NCBI GenBank assembly: GCA_039714315.1
Contig: JBDLJM010000011.1
Coordinates: 1-38,899 of the forward strand
Length of the DNA: 38,899 bases
Source: Bacteroidota bacterium
GTDB taxonomy: Bacteria; Bacteroidota; Bacteroidia; Flavobacteriales; JADGDT01
Direction of reading: 5' to 3'
Shown: positions 15,497 to 25,907 of the stretch, in pieces
Numbering within the stretch: the stretch's first letter is position 1
Layout of the letters: each line of letters begins with the position of its first letter
Program-made: the position numbers and the translations under genes
Notes under the pieces: generated by a model
The model's input: the letters and a program-made list of their open reading frames with translations, nothing else
What the model was told of the DNA's origin: nothing
Database searches by the model: none

Positions 15497-17923
15497 ATGC
15501 GTCAAATACTGATTATATTTATATTGTTTTACTCTTCTGTTATTTTAGCTAATGATAATCAGGCTAAGGATAAGAAAATTCTAATTACCTCCAGGATTGA
15601 TGCTCCTCCTTCAATTGATGGTAAATTAGATGAAAGTATTTGGGAGCAGTCAGATAAAGCATCTAATTTTTTAATGAGAGATCCCGGTGACGGGACTCCT
15701 GAGCGTCAATCGCAACGCTCAGTTGTATACGTTTTATATGATGATGCTGCGATTTATATCGGGGCAAAGCTTTATGATGCCGAACCGGATAAAATTCTTA
15801 AGGAACTGGGAGAACGTGATGATTATCTAAGAAATACTGATTATTTTAATGTGTCAATAAATCCTTATAATGATGGACAGCAGGTCTTTAATTTTGTGGT
15901 TTTAGCTTCTGGAGTGCAGCTGGATTATAAATATTTGTCCGGTGAATATGATGGAAGCTGGAATGCAGTCTGGGACAGTGAAGTAGTAATTGATGAAAAT
16001 GGCTGGACAGTTGAAGTGAAAATTCCATATTCTGAGTTGCGATTTCCTGAAAAGGACGAACAGGTATGGGGATTGAACTTTTATAGATCTATAAAAAGGT
16101 TAAATGAAGAGTATAGCTGGAATTATATAGATAAATCGGTTGGAGATTTTGCTCAGCATTATGGTGAGTTGCACGGGATAAAAAATATAGTACCTCCAAC
16201 AAGGTTGAGTTTTATGCCCTATGTTTCGGGGTATGTAGACGATAATAACGGAAAGGCAAATTTCAGTTATAATGCCGGGATGGATTTAAAATACGGGATA
16301 AATGAGAGTTTCACTTTAGATATGACCCTAATTCCGGATTTTGGACAAACAACTTATGATGAACAAATTTTAAACCTTAGCCCCTTTGAGGTAATGTATG
16401 GTGAAAACAGGCAGTTTTTTAATGAGGGAACTGAGTTGTTCGGAAAAGGAAATCTGTTTTATTCCAGAAGGATTGGCGGAGTTCCAACTAAATATTATGA
16501 AGTGGAAGATGAAATCAACTTAGATGAAAAAGAAATACTAACTAACCCTGCCAAAACACCACTTCTCAATGCAACAAAAGTTTCCGGAAGAACAAAAGGA
16601 GGTTTGGGAATAGGTGTATTTAATGCCATAACTAATAAGTCGATTGCTAAAATCAGGGATTTAGAATCAGGGAATATTGAAGAAATAGAAACTGAACCTC
16701 TGGCAAATTATAATGTATTTGTTCTGGATCAGCGGTTTAACGGTAATTCCTCTGTATCGTTTATCAATACCAATGTTATGCGTAGTGGTGAGTTCAGAGA
16801 TGCAAATGTTAGTGGATTGTTGTTTGATATTTCCAATAAAGCAAACTCTTATAAAGTTTTTGGACAAGGAAAATTCAGTTATATAAAACCATTACCCGAT
16901 AGTACAAAACAGGGGTTTCAAACCCAGTTAGGATTCGCAAAGACGAAAGGTAAGTTTAGATTTGATCACGCCACCAGACTAACCAGTGAAAATTACGACA
17001 ATACAGATTTGGGATATATGCGATACAGTAATATTTGGGAGATAGACACCGATATTTCTTATCAAATCTTTGAACCAACTGACAGGTTTAATTCTTATAG
17101 ATTGAATTTTGGAATATATCACGACAGACAGTTTGATCCTGATCATTTTATAAAGGTTGATCTGGCTTTAAGTGCAAGATTTACAACTTTAAAATTCTTT
17201 TCCTTTGGAGGACATATAAGGGTTTCTCCGGTCGATAAATATGATTTTTATGAACCAAGAGCCGAAGACCGTTTTTTAATTATACCACCAAATATTCAGG
17301 TAATTTCGTGGATTTCTACCGATAGCAGGAAAAAAATTGCAATAGAGACTGTTGTAGGGGTTGGTCATACACCTGAATGGGATAAGAACTGGATATTTAT
17401 GGAAGTTGAATCAAGGTACAGAGTGAATGACAGGTTTGCTTTGGAATTAGGATTGAACCGTTTTCTTGTTAAAAATGATATAGGTTGGGTAGATGAACTA
17501 GGTAATGATGATATTGTTATGGGGATAAGAGATCAAAAGAATTTGGTGACTTCTTTAGGGAGTGCATTTACCTTTAATAATAAAATGTCTATGGGGTTGA
17601 GTTTCAGGCATTATTGGGCTGATATTGAGTATAGTGGGTTTAGTTTGCTTAACAATGATGGAAGATTGTCTGATGTTGATTACGATGTAAATCACGATAC
17701 TACATTTAACTCCTGGAATGTTGATTTAAGTTACTCATGGTGGTTTGCTCCGGGAAGTCAGGTTACTGTTTTGTATAGGAATTCTTTATTGTCGGATAAT
17801 GAAGTATCCGGATTAAACTATTTGGAGAACATTGAAAGGATGTTCGAAGATTCTCCGCAGAATGTGCTGTCTGTTAAATTAGTATATTACCTCGATTATA
17901 ATGTAATTAAAAATATCTTTTAA
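15497..17923 (+). CDS. CBM9 / DUF5916 outer-membrane protein, copy A
   Basis: This 808-residue exported protein has a signal peptide (cleavage near ILAN, residue 19). A family 9 carbohydrate-binding-like domain follows at about 30-225: PPSIDGKLDESIWEQ, VVYVLYDDAAIYIGAKLYD, NDGQQVFNFVV and WTVEVKIPYSELRFP. A DUF5916 region continues to the C-terminus, beginning near PPTRLSFMPYVSGYVDD. Its alternating aromatic strands, ending in SVKLVYYLDYNVIKNIF, suggest an outer-membrane beta-barrel. Biochemical function is unknown, and CBM9 homology alone does not prove sugar binding. The gene immediately downstream is a full-length paralogue, so this is a tandem duplication. Confidence 0.85.
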   Translation: MRQILIIFILFYSSVILANDNQAKDKKILITSRIDAPPSIDGKLDESIWEQSDKASNFLMRDPGDGTPERQSQRSVVYVLYDDAAIYIGAKLYDAEPDKILKELGERDDYLRNTDYFNVSINPYNDGQQVFNFVVLASGVQLDYKYLSGEYDGSWNAVWDSEVVIDENGWTVEVKIPYSELRFPEKDEQVWGLNFYRSIKRLNEEYSWNYIDKSVGDFAQHYGELHGIKNIVPPTRLSFMPYVSGYVDDNNGKANFSYNAGMDLKYGINESFTLDMTLIPDFGQTTYDEQILNLSPFEVMYGENRQFFNEGTELFGKGNLFYSRRIGGVPTKYYEVEDEINLDEKEILTNPAKTPLLNATKVSGRTKGGLGIGVFNAITNKSIAKIRDLESGNIEEIETEPLANYNVFVLDQRFNGNSSVSFINTNVMRSGEFRDANVSGLLFDISNKANSYKVFGQGKFSYIKPLPDSTKQGFQTQLGFAKTKGKFRFDHATRLTSENYDNTDLGYMRYSNIWEIDTDISYQIFEPTDRFNSYRLNFGIYHDRQFDPDHFIKVDLALSARFTTLKFFSFGGHIRVSPVDKYDFYEPRAEDRFLIIPPNIQVISWISTDSRKKIAIETVVGVGHTPEWDKNWIFMEVESRYRVNDRFALELGLNRFLVKNDIGWVDELGNDDIVMGIRDQKNLVTSLGSAFTFNNKMSMGLSFRHYWADIEYSGFSLLNNDGRLSDVDYDVNHDTTFNSWNVDLSYSWWFAPGSQVTVLYRNSLLSDNEVSGLNYLENIERMFEDSPQNVLSVKLVYYLDYNVIKNIF

Positions 17924-18151
17924 ACAGACTGTTTTCATTGTTATTTTTGATCAATAATCATCAAAATGTTACATCTCTTCTTTTGGAAGTACCTAATATA
18001 TTGTTAGAGAATTTTGCTTGGTTGTTGTGTAGTGTGCATGTTTTCAGGTTGTTGCATTGTATGGTTTCGTTTTTTTAACGTTTCGTTAAGTTAAATCAGT
18101 CTAAATAAATATTATCTTCGTGTCGCTGACAAAATCTTATTATTTGACTAT

Positions 18152-20587
18152 ATGCGATCGAGGATTTTAATACTTATTATGTTCAATACTTTTGTTGTAT
18201 TTGGTAATTCTGACCCTGCAAAGAAGATGAAGATATTAAAAACAACAAGAGTTGAAATCCCACCTTCAATTGATGGAAAACTGGGCGAAAGTGTATGGCA
18301 ACAGTCCGAAAAAGCTTCTAATTTTGTAATGTTCACTCCCGAAGACGGAACTCCCGAAAGAGAGGCTCAACTTTCGGTTGTTTATGTATTGTATGATGAT
18401 GAAGCTTTATATGTTGGAGCGAGATTATATGATGATAACCCGGACGAAATACCAAAGGAACTTGGTGACCGTGATGATTATTTTGATAGAAATACAGATT
18501 TTTTTGCTGTAAACATAAATCCTTACAACGACGGTCAACAAAATTTTAATTTCATAGTAACGGCTGCCGGAGTTCAGGGTGATGATAAATGGATTTTGGG
18601 TGCGCCCGGACCTGACATAACATGGAATGCTGTTTGGGATAGCAGTGTGGCTATTGACGAAGAGGGGTGGACAGTTGAAATAAAAATACCATACTCGGAG
18701 CTGCGATTTCCCGATGGGGAGAAACAGGTTTGGGGACTGAATTTCTTCAGGATGAAAAAAAAACATGGAGAGTTTTATTCCTGGAGCTATGTTGACAGAG
18801 CAGTTGGAGAATGGTTACAACACAATGGCGAATTGCACGGAATTCAGGATATAGAACCTCCAACCAGATTGAGTTTTATGCCATATATCTCCGGCTATGT
18901 TGATGATTCTGAAGGTGAATCTAATTTCAGTTATAGTTTAGGAATGGATCTTAAATATGGGATAAACGAAAGTTTTACCCTGGATATGACTCTGATTCCT
19001 GATTTTGGACAAACAACTTTCGATGAACTTGTATTAAATCTGGGGCCTTTTGAGGTTAGATACGATGAAAACAGACAGTTTTTTACCGAGGGAACTGAGT
19101 TGTTTGGGAAGGGGAATCTGTTTTATTCCAGAAGGATTGGGGGAATACCCTCAAAATATTACAATGTGGAAAATGATACAGATCCGGATGCAAAAGAAGT
19201 TTTATCAAACCCTTCAAAAACACCACTTTTGAACGCAACAAAAGTTTCCGGAAGAACTAAAGGTGGTTTGGGTATTGGTGTATTTAATGCTGTTACCAAT
19301 AAAACAGTTGCGAAAATCAAAGATTTGGAGTCAGGAGAGACAAAGAAAGTTGTTACGGAACCTATTGCAAATTATAATGTGTTTGTGCTGGATAAACGTT
19401 TCAATAGTAATTCGTCTGTGTCGCTGGTTAATACAAATGTGACACGCAGCGGAGAATTCAGGGATGCAAATGTAACAGGTTTGTTATTCGATCTGGCGAA
19501 CAAAGCAAACTCTTATAAAATTTTTGGAGAAGGAAAGTACAGTCATATCGTTCCGGAGCCCGACAGTATTAAGGGAGGGTTTCAGTCTTCATTGGGCTTT
19601 GCCAAAACAAAGGGTAAGTTCAGGTTTAATCACGTTACAAGGCTCACTGATGAAAATTACGATATAACGGATTTGGGTTTTATGACATATAGAAATATAT
19701 GGGAGATTGATACTGAATTTTCATATGAGATTTTTGAGCCGGTTAAGAATTTTAATAATTACCGATTTAGCTTAGGTGTACATCACGACAGGCAGTTTGC
19801 TCCCGATCATTTTATAAAACTCGAGATGTTACTTCGAGTAAATGCCCAGACCAGAGGTTTTTTTTCTTTCGGTGGTGGTATTTGGACCTCCGTTCTCGAT
19901 AAATATGATTTTTATGAGCCGAGAGTCAAGGGTAGGTATTTGTTAATTCCTCCAGCGTATAACATTTATGGTTGGATTGAAACCGATGGGCGAAAGAAGT
20001 TTGCTATAGGTTCATTTATGGGAGGCGGGCAAAACAGATTTTGGGATAAAAGTTGGTTCTTTTTTGGGGTTAGTCCGAGGTTTAGATTTAATGATAAGCT
20101 TAGCCTGGAGATGGAAATATTCCGGGAAACTGCAAAAAATGATGTCGGATGGGTGAATGAGCTCGATAACAGCGATATAATAATGGGGATAAGGGATAAA
20201 AGAAATTTAACCGTTTCTCTGGGAGGAACCTTTACTTTCAACAATAAAATGTCGATGAGTCTTAAATTCAGACATTATTGGGATAATCTTAAATACAATG
20301 ATTTTAAGAAGCTAACCGATAATGGAGGTTTGTCTGATATTGATTACGATGAAAACCATGATACAACTTTTAACTCCTGGAATGTAGACCTGAGTTATTC
20401 ATGGTGGTTTGCTCCGGGAAGTCAGGTGTCTGTATTGTATAGAAACTCATTATTGTCAAGTCTTGATATGTCCGGATTTAGCTATTTTGAAAACTTCGAA
20501 AATATGTTCCATGACCATCCACAAAATGTACTGTCAGTTAAACTTGTTTACTATTTAGACTACAATAGTATAAAGAATATATTCTAG
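18152..20587 (+). CDS. CBM9 / DUF5916 outer-membrane protein, copy B
   Basis: This 811-residue paralogue of copy A has the same layout: signal peptide, CBM9-like domain (PPSIDGKLGESVWQQ, WTVEIKIPYSELRFP) and DUF5916 beta-barrel. The two align from end to end with long identical blocks, for example ESFTLDMTLIPDFGQTT and FNSWNVDLSYSWWFAPGSQV. The main differences are scattered substitutions and a few small insertions in the CBM9 part (such as the extra KWILGAPGPDIT stretch). Even the leader before the ATG is related: TCTTATTAT and ATATGCG recur at both starts. Each copy may be separately transcribed, since 228 bp lie between them. Function unknown. Confidence 0.85.
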   Translation: MRSRILILIMFNTFVVFGNSDPAKKMKILKTTRVEIPPSIDGKLGESVWQQSEKASNFVMFTPEDGTPEREAQLSVVYVLYDDEALYVGARLYDDNPDEIPKELGDRDDYFDRNTDFFAVNINPYNDGQQNFNFIVTAAGVQGDDKWILGAPGPDITWNAVWDSSVAIDEEGWTVEIKIPYSELRFPDGEKQVWGLNFFRMKKKHGEFYSWSYVDRAVGEWLQHNGELHGIQDIEPPTRLSFMPYISGYVDDSEGESNFSYSLGMDLKYGINESFTLDMTLIPDFGQTTFDELVLNLGPFEVRYDENRQFFTEGTELFGKGNLFYSRRIGGIPSKYYNVENDTDPDAKEVLSNPSKTPLLNATKVSGRTKGGLGIGVFNAVTNKTVAKIKDLESGETKKVVTEPIANYNVFVLDKRFNSNSSVSLVNTNVTRSGEFRDANVTGLLFDLANKANSYKIFGEGKYSHIVPEPDSIKGGFQSSLGFAKTKGKFRFNHVTRLTDENYDITDLGFMTYRNIWEIDTEFSYEIFEPVKNFNNYRFSLGVHHDRQFAPDHFIKLEMLLRVNAQTRGFFSFGGGIWTSVLDKYDFYEPRVKGRYLLIPPAYNIYGWIETDGRKKFAIGSFMGGGQNRFWDKSWFFFGVSPRFRFNDKLSLEMEIFRETAKNDVGWVNELDNSDIIMGIRDKRNLTVSLGGTFTFNNKMSMSLKFRHYWDNLKYNDFKKLTDNGGLSDIDYDENHDTTFNSWNVDLSYSWWFAPGSQVSVLYRNSLLSSLDMSGFSYFENFENMFHDHPQNVLSVKLVYYLDYNSIKNIF

Positions 20588-20609
20588 TTTCATCCGGGAT
20601 TGTTATTAC

Positions 20610-20638
20610 TTTGAATTTATTGAATTATTGTATATTTG
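20610..20638 (+). promoter_or_regulatory. Promoter of the MORN-repeat gene
   Basis: TTTG (20610-20613) and TATATTTG (20631-20638) are separated by 17 bases, a good match to the Bacteroidota promoter. The -7 box ends 23 bases before the ATG at 20662. Its position inside the longer possible reading frame is one reason for choosing that ATG. Confidence 0.7.
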
Positions 20639-20661
20639 CATGCTATTTTAATTCAATTTAC

Positions 20662-21324
20662 ATGAATAAGATTCTTTTAATTACAGCCTTATTAACCCAA
20701 TTTGTATTCGGGTATTCCCAGAACAATATCAATGAATTTGACAATAATGGCAAACGTCATGGTGAATGGGCAAAAAAATATGATAATTCGGAACAGATCA
20801 GGTTTTCCGGTCAGTTTAATCATGGAATAGAAGTTGGTGTTTTTAATTTCTACAGTAAGAGTGGTCTCTTAATTGCTGTGAAGTCATACAAATCCAATAC
20901 CGGTATTTGTAATGCAAAACTATATAATTCGAATAAACAGATAACTGCCGAAGGTGACTTTGACGGGAAGGAAAAAGTAGGATTGTGGAAATATTACAGT
21001 GCTGATGGTTATTTGCTGATGACTGAAAATTATAAACAGGGAAAACTTGAGGGTAAGAAAAGCACTTTTTTTAAAGATGGATCCCTGGCGGAAGTTGAAA
21101 ATTTTAAGAATAACTTGTCCCATGGTAAGTTTATGAGATTTACCGCTGATGGAAATAAAACTGCAGAGCTAAATTATGAATATGGTCTTTTACAGGGTGA
21201 AGGAAAATACTTTAATGTGGATGGTAAGATAGTTATGTCGGGAAATTATAAAGATGATAAGAAAGTTGGAGAGTGGAAGCACTATGAAAATGGTAAAGTA
21301 ATTAGGACAGAATATTTTGATTAG
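20662..21324 (+). CDS. MORN-repeat exported protein (YwqK-like)
   Basis: The 220-residue protein starts with a signal peptide ([20 protein letters not shown]). It then consists of about seven or eight MORN_2-type repeats such as [47 protein letters not shown] and [19 protein letters not shown]. Databases often label such proteins YwqK-family antitoxins, but no toxin partner is next to it here. It is likely a periplasmic or surface protein. The start at 20662 is preferred over an upstream frame extension, because the signal peptide begins there and a consensus promoter lies upstream. It ends 22 bp before mnmA, so the two may be co-transcribed. Confidence 0.85.
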   Translation: MNKILLITALLTQFVFGYSQNNINEFDNNGKRHGEWAKKYDNSEQIRFSGQFNHGIEVGVFNFYSKSGLLIAVKSYKSNTGICNAKLYNSNKQITAEGDFDGKEKVGLWKYYSADGYLLMTENYKQGKLEGKKSTFFKDGSLAEVENFKNNLSHGKFMRFTADGNKTAELNYEYGLLQGEGKYFNVDGKIVMSGNYKDDKKVGEWKHYENGKVIRTEYFD

Positions 21325-21346
21325 CGGAAAGATAAAAGGTAATATT

Positions 21347-22537
21347 ATGCAAAAGAAAGTGGTTGTAGGACTTTCCGGAGGAGTTGATTCCAGTGTGGCC
21401 GCCTATGTTTTAAAAAAGCAGGGCTATGATGTGATAGGTGTATTTATGATAAACTGGCATGATACGTCTGTTACAATTTCTGATGAATGTCCATGGTTAG
21501 AAGATTCTAATGATGCAATGATGGTTGCCGATAAATTGGGTATACCTTTTCAGGTAGTGGATTTGAGCGAAAAATACCATGATAAGGTGGTTGATTATAT
21601 GTTTAGCGAATACGAAAAAGGTAGAACTCCAAACCCTGACGTACTTTGTAACAGGGAAATCAAATTTGCTGAGTTTATGGATGTCGCTATGGATTTAGGA
21701 GCAGATTATGTTGCTACCGGCCACTATGCCCGAAAAGAAGAAGAAGTTATCAACGGAGAAAAGGTTTATAGGTTGATGGCCGGAAAAGATAATAATAAAG
21801 ACCAGTCATATTTTCTTTGTCAATTATCCGGAGAACAGTTGGCCAAATCTCTTTTTCCAATTGGAGAAATGACAAAGCCTGAGGTTAGGGAAATTGCAAA
21901 AGAACTTGATTTAATTACTGCGGATAAAAAGGACTCACAGGGAATTTGTTTTGTAGGTAAAGTGAAATTGCCCGATTTCCTTAAACAGCAACTAAAACCC
22001 AAAGAAGGAAATATAGTTGAGATTTTGCGTGATAGCAAGGTTTATTCTTCCGATAAAAATAGTTTTAAGGATAAAGAAGAAGAGCTTAAGTTTTTAGCTA
22101 CAAGATATATTTATAAAGAAGAAGATGGTGAAGTTGTAGGAAAACATCAGGGGGCACATTTTTTTACCAAGGGACAAAGAAAAGGTCTTGGTGTTGGGGG
22201 TAAAGTAGAACCGCTTTTTGTTATTGAAACTGATGTTGTAAGTAATACTGTATATACCGGACAAGGACATTCTCATCCCGGCTTATTGCGTAAGGCACTT
22301 TTTATATCAAACGATGAATTACACTGGGTAAGAGAAGATCTTAGGTTAAAACAGAGAGAAACTCTTGAGGTTGAGGCGCGAATCAGATACAGACAACCCC
22401 TTCAAAAAGCCAGGTTATATAAAGTAGAAAGTGGATTGTATATCGAATTTGATCAATTTCAGTCAGCTATTTCCGAGGGGCAGTTTGCCGCCTGGTATCT
22501 AGGAGAAGAATTGATTGGATCAGGTGTAATTAGTTAG
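21347..22537 (+). CDS. mnmA: tRNA 2-thiouridylase MnmA
   Basis: MnmA adds sulfur to uridine 34 of tRNA-Lys, -Glu and -Gln. The 396-residue protein has the PP-loop SGGVDSS at residues 9-15, the catalytic C101 in [12 protein letters not shown] and the persulfide-forming C201 in GICFVGK. The tRNA-binding ATGHYAR and DQSYFL motifs are also present. I chose the ATG at 21347, just before the PP-loop. An upstream in-frame TTG would add ten residues and overlap the preceding gene. A segment of about 25 residues around 225-250 ([20 protein letters not shown]) looks like a charged insertion in the central domain. Confidence 0.96.
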   Translation: MQKKVVVGLSGGVDSSVAAYVLKKQGYDVIGVFMINWHDTSVTISDECPWLEDSNDAMMVADKLGIPFQVVDLSEKYHDKVVDYMFSEYEKGRTPNPDVLCNREIKFAEFMDVAMDLGADYVATGHYARKEEEVINGEKVYRLMAGKDNNKDQSYFLCQLSGEQLAKSLFPIGEMTKPEVREIAKELDLITADKKDSQGICFVGKVKLPDFLKQQLKPKEGNIVEILRDSKVYSSDKNSFKDKEEELKFLATRYIYKEEDGEVVGKHQGAHFFTKGQRKGLGVGGKVEPLFVIETDVVSNTVYTGQGHSHPGLLRKALFISNDELHWVREDLRLKQRETLEVEARIRYRQPLQKARLYKVESGLYIEFDQFQSAISEGQFAAWYLGEELIGSGVIS

Positions 22538-22634
22538 TTTCTTTCATAGGTGCAAATAATAATATATATATATTAACTTTTTGGATACCTTTTGTGTAAT
22601 TCTCAAATTTGTTACATCATGCAAATAATTTTAT

Positions 22635-22642
22635 TACTTTTG
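22635..22642 (+). promoter_or_regulatory. TAnnTTTG box directly before lpxD
   Basis: TACTTTTG matches the Bacteroidota -7 element and ends five bases before the lpxD ATG. A TTTG at 22608-22611 is 23 bases upstream, wider than usual. If used, the mRNA would be nearly leaderless. Confidence 0.4.
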
Positions 22643-22647
22643 CGCTA

Positions 22648-23682
22648 ATGAATTTTACAGCCACTGACATAGCAGGAATCCTCCATGGGGAAATTGAAGG
22701 AAATCCGGAAGTAACAGTCAATAATTTAGCAAAAATAGAGGAGGGGAAACCCGGAACTCTTACGTTTTTGTCTAATCCCAGGTATACTCCTTATATATAT
22801 TCTACAAATTCATCTATAGTAATTGTAGAAAAGAATTTCAAGGCAGAAAAAGAAGTAAATGCAACATTGATTCGCGTTGATGATCCTTATAAGTCATTTT
22901 CTACTTTATTGGAGTTTTATAACCAGGTAAAGCAAAATAAATCGGGAATAGAGAGCCCGGTATTTATATCAGATTCTGCTAAATTTGGAGAAGATTCTTA
23001 TATAGGCGCTTTTTCGCATATAGGAAATAATGTTGTAATTGGAGATAATGTAAAAATATATCCTAATGTGTCTATTGGGGATAACACAGTGATAGGGGAT
23101 AATTCTATATTATTTTCAGGTGTGAAAATTTATTCTGAAACGGAAATAGGAAATAATTGTACAATACATTCAGGTACGGTAATTGGTTCTGATGGTTTTG
23201 GTTTTGCACCTAGCTCGGGAAGTGAATATTCAAAAATTCCCCAGATAGGGAATGTTATCATTGAAGACTATGTAGAAATTGGGGCTGCATCAACAATTGA
23301 TAGGGCAACATTAGGTTCTACAATCATCAGAAAAGGAGTTAAGTTGGATAATCAAATACAAATAGCTCACAATGTTGAGATTGGCCAAAATACAGTAATC
23401 GCAGCGCAGACAGGAATTGCGGGTTCTTCAAAAATTGGAGAAAACTGTATGATTGGTGGTCAGGTTGGTATTGTCGGGCATATTACGATTGGTAACAACG
23501 TGAAAATAGCAGCTCAATCCGGTATTAATTCAAGTATTGAGGATAATATTACCATACAGGGATCGCCGGCCATGCCAATAAACGATTTTTATAAATCGTA
23601 CGTTTATTTCAGAAAGTTTCCTGAAATAGTAACGAGACTAAGTAAATTAGAAAGCAAGCAATTAAATAATATAGAGAATTAA
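22648..23682 (+). CDS. lpxD: UDP-3-O-acylglucosamine N-acyltransferase LpxD
   Basis: LpxD adds the second (N-linked) hydroxyacyl chain during lipid A synthesis. The 344-residue protein has an N-terminal uridine-binding domain (to about residue 105), then a long left-handed beta-helix of hexapeptide repeats. The catalytic histidine is H241 in [10 protein letters not shown], and the [10 protein letters not shown] motif is present. I chose the ATG at 22648 because the homologous N-terminus [12 protein letters not shown] begins there. The upstream 13 residues of the open frame are not conserved-looking. It leads the lpxD-lpxC/fabZ-lpxA-efp run with short gaps. Confidence 0.95.
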   Translation: MNFTATDIAGILHGEIEGNPEVTVNNLAKIEEGKPGTLTFLSNPRYTPYIYSTNSSIVIVEKNFKAEKEVNATLIRVDDPYKSFSTLLEFYNQVKQNKSGIESPVFISDSAKFGEDSYIGAFSHIGNNVVIGDNVKIYPNVSIGDNTVIGDNSILFSGVKIYSETEIGNNCTIHSGTVIGSDGFGFAPSSGSEYSKIPQIGNVIIEDYVEIGAASTIDRATLGSTIIRKGVKLDNQIQIAHNVEIGQNTVIAAQTGIAGSSKIGENCMIGGQVGIVGHITIGNNVKIAAQSGINSSIEDNITIQGSPAMPINDFYKSYVYFRKFPEIVTRLSKLESKQLNNIEN

Positions 23683-23691
23683 CCAATAATT

Positions 23692-25083
23692 ATGAGTCAG
23701 AAGCAGAAGACTTTGAAAGCACCAGTGTCTCTTACTGGGGTGGGTCTCCATACGGGAACCATGGTGACAATGACCTTTAATCCTGCTCCCGAAAATCACG
23801 GATTCAAATTTATGAGAACTGATTTGGAGGGAAGTCCTATAATTGAAGCAGATGCAAATTATGTGACGAATACGCAGAGAGGTACTGTACTAGAGAAAAA
23901 AGGAGTAAAAGTATATACAACGGAGCACGTTTTAGCAGCATTGGTTGGATTAGATCTAGATAATGTTTTGATTGAAATGGATGGCCCTGAACCTCCAATA
24001 AAAGATGGTTCATCAATCCAGTTTATTGAGGCAGTTGAAACAGTAGGTGTCAAAGAACAAGATGCAGAACGTGAATATTTTGAAATTAAGGAAGTTGTTT
24101 CTTATACTGATCCTACCACCGGAAGTGAAATAATAGCAATGCCTTCTGATGATTTTTCCATTACAACCATGGTTGATTTTGGAACTAAAGTACTTGGAAC
24201 TCAAAATGCAACTTTAAATAGTCTCTCAAGTTTTAGAGATGAAATTGCAAATTCAAGAACTTTCTCTTTTTTACACGAACTGGAAATGTTGTTAGATAGT
24301 GGACTAATTAAGGGAGGGGACCTTAATAATGCTATTATTTATGTAGATAAGGAGATTTCGGAAGATACTTTGAATAAGCTTAAAAAAGTATTTAATAAGG
24401 AAAATGTCACTGTAAACCCAAATGGTATACTTGATAACCTGACTTTACATTATCCAAATGAGGCTGCCAGACACAAGTTGTTAGATGTTGTTGGTGATTT
24501 AACTCTTGTTGGAAAAAGAATTAAAGGAAAGATTATTGCTAATAAACCGGGGCACTTTGTCAATACACAGTTTGCCAAAAAATTAGCAAAGATTATTAAG
24601 ATCGAAAAACGAAATAAAATTCCAAAATTCGATCTTAATGCCGAGCCTTTGATGGATGTTACAAAAATAATGAGCTTTTTGCCGCACAGACCTCCATTTT
24701 TGTTAGTTGATAAAATTATCGAATTATCTAAAAATCATGTGGTAGGGTTGAAGAATGTGACAATGAACGAACCTTTTTTTACAGGTCATTTTCCCGGAGC
24801 ACCTGTTATGCCAGGAGTTTTGCAAGTTGAGGCAATGGCTCAGGCTGGTGGGATCCTAATACTAAATACGGTACCGGATCCTGAAAATTATTTGACATAC
24901 TTCATGAAGATAGATAATGTTAAATTTAAACAAATGGTACTTCCAGGAGATACTTTAGTGTTTAAGATGGAGCTGTTATCACCAATTAGAAGAGGGATTT
25001 GTCATATGCAGGGTTATGCCTACGCTAATAATAAATTAGTAATGGAAGCTGAATTAATGGCTCAAATAGCTAAAAAGAAATAA
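23692..25083 (+). CDS. lpxC-fabZ: Bifunctional LpxC deacetylase / FabZ dehydratase
   Basis: This is a natural fusion known in Bacteroidota. Residues 1 to about 310 form LpxC, the zinc-dependent deacetylase that commits precursor to lipid A. It shows LTGVGLHTG, the zinc-ligand motif TTEHVLAAL and RHKLLDVVGDL. Residues from about 320 to 463 form FabZ, the 3-hydroxyacyl-ACP dehydratase of fatty acid synthesis. It has LPHRPPFLLVDKI (catalytic His) and GHFPGAPVMPGVLQVEAMAQ (catalytic Glu). The fusion couples the two enzymes that draw on the same hydroxyacyl-ACP pool. The start is 9 bp after lpxD. Confidence 0.97.
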   Translation: MSQKQKTLKAPVSLTGVGLHTGTMVTMTFNPAPENHGFKFMRTDLEGSPIIEADANYVTNTQRGTVLEKKGVKVYTTEHVLAALVGLDLDNVLIEMDGPEPPIKDGSSIQFIEAVETVGVKEQDAEREYFEIKEVVSYTDPTTGSEIIAMPSDDFSITTMVDFGTKVLGTQNATLNSLSSFRDEIANSRTFSFLHELEMLLDSGLIKGGDLNNAIIYVDKEISEDTLNKLKKVFNKENVTVNPNGILDNLTLHYPNEAARHKLLDVVGDLTLVGKRIKGKIIANKPGHFVNTQFAKKLAKIIKIEKRNKIPKFDLNAEPLMDVTKIMSFLPHRPPFLLVDKIIELSKNHVVGLKNVTMNEPFFTGHFPGAPVMPGVLQVEAMAQAGGILILNTVPDPENYLTYFMKIDNVKFKQMVLPGDTLVFKMELLSPIRRGICHMQGYAYANNKLVMEAELMAQIAKKK

Positions 25084-25107
25084 ATTTTATTCAACACACA
25101 CAAAGAT

Positions 25108-25893
25108 ATGAATCAACCATTAGCATATGTTCACCCCGGTGCGAAGATCGCTTCCAATGTGGTTATTGAACCTTTTACAACTATACATAAAAATGTTGAA
25201 ATAGGAGAGGGAACATGGATTGGATCTAATGTAACAATAATGGAAGGTGCCCGCATCGGTAAAAATGTGAGAATTTTTCCGGGAGCAGTTATTTCCGCAA
25301 TCCCTCAAGATTTAAAATTTGAGGGTGAAGATTCTTTGGTAAAAATAGGAGATAATACAACTATTAGAGAAAATGTTACAGTAAACCGTGGAACAAGTGC
25401 CTCAGGAGAAACAGTAGTAGGCGAAAATTGTTTGGTCATGGCAAATGTACATGTTGCTCATGATTGTATATTAGGAAATTACTCTATTCTTGTAAATAAT
25501 GTAGCTTTGGCCGGACATGTTGTTGTTGGAGAGTTTGCCATTATAGGTGGTCAATCGGCAGTGCATCAATTTGTGCATATTGGAGAACATGCAATGATAT
25601 CAGGAGGTACATTAGTGAGAAAAGATATTCCTCCATTTACAAAAGCAGGAAAAGAGCCTGTTTCGTTTATAGGTATTAATTCTATAGGGTTGAGACGTAG
25701 GGGATTTGATTCTACTAAGATTCATGAAATACAGAGTATTTATAGAATATTATTTCAAAAGAAAAACAATACCACTCAGGCTTTACAGGTAATAGAGGCT
25801 GAGTTAGAAGCAACACCCGAAAGAGATCAAATAGTTACCTTTATCAGAGAGTCTCAAAGGGGGATAATGAAAGGATATAATCAGAAATTATAA
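25108..25893 (+). CDS. lpxA: UDP-N-acetylglucosamine acyltransferase LpxA
   Basis: LpxA attaches the first hydroxyacyl chain to UDP-GlcNAc, opening lipid A synthesis. The 261-residue protein starts with hexapeptide repeats (HPGAKIASNVVIEPFTTI). The likely catalytic histidine is H118 in ANVHVAHDC. The C-terminal helical part (RRRGFDSTKIHEIQSIYRILF) matches the family. It is 24 bp after the lpxC-fabZ gene and 14 bp before efp. Confidence 0.96.
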   Translation: MNQPLAYVHPGAKIASNVVIEPFTTIHKNVEIGEGTWIGSNVTIMEGARIGKNVRIFPGAVISAIPQDLKFEGEDSLVKIGDNTTIRENVTVNRGTSASGETVVGENCLVMANVHVAHDCILGNYSILVNNVALAGHVVVGEFAIIGGQSAVHQFVHIGEHAMISGGTLVRKDIPPFTKAGKEPVSFIGINSIGLRRRGFDSTKIHEIQSIYRILFQKKNNTTQALQVIEAELEATPERDQIVTFIRESQRGIMKGYNQKL

Positions 25894-25907
25894 TATAATA
25901 AAATAAG

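Noticed and set aside
15497-20587. A polysaccharide utilisation locus built on CBM9 proteins
   Set aside because: No SusC/SusD pair, glycoside hydrolase or regulator lies next to the genes. DUF5916 proteins are widespread without such context.
20662-21324. MORN-repeat protein as the antitoxin of a toxin-antitoxin pair
   Set aside because: The database name YwqK antitoxin is only a family label. The protein has a signal peptide and no toxin gene is adjacent.
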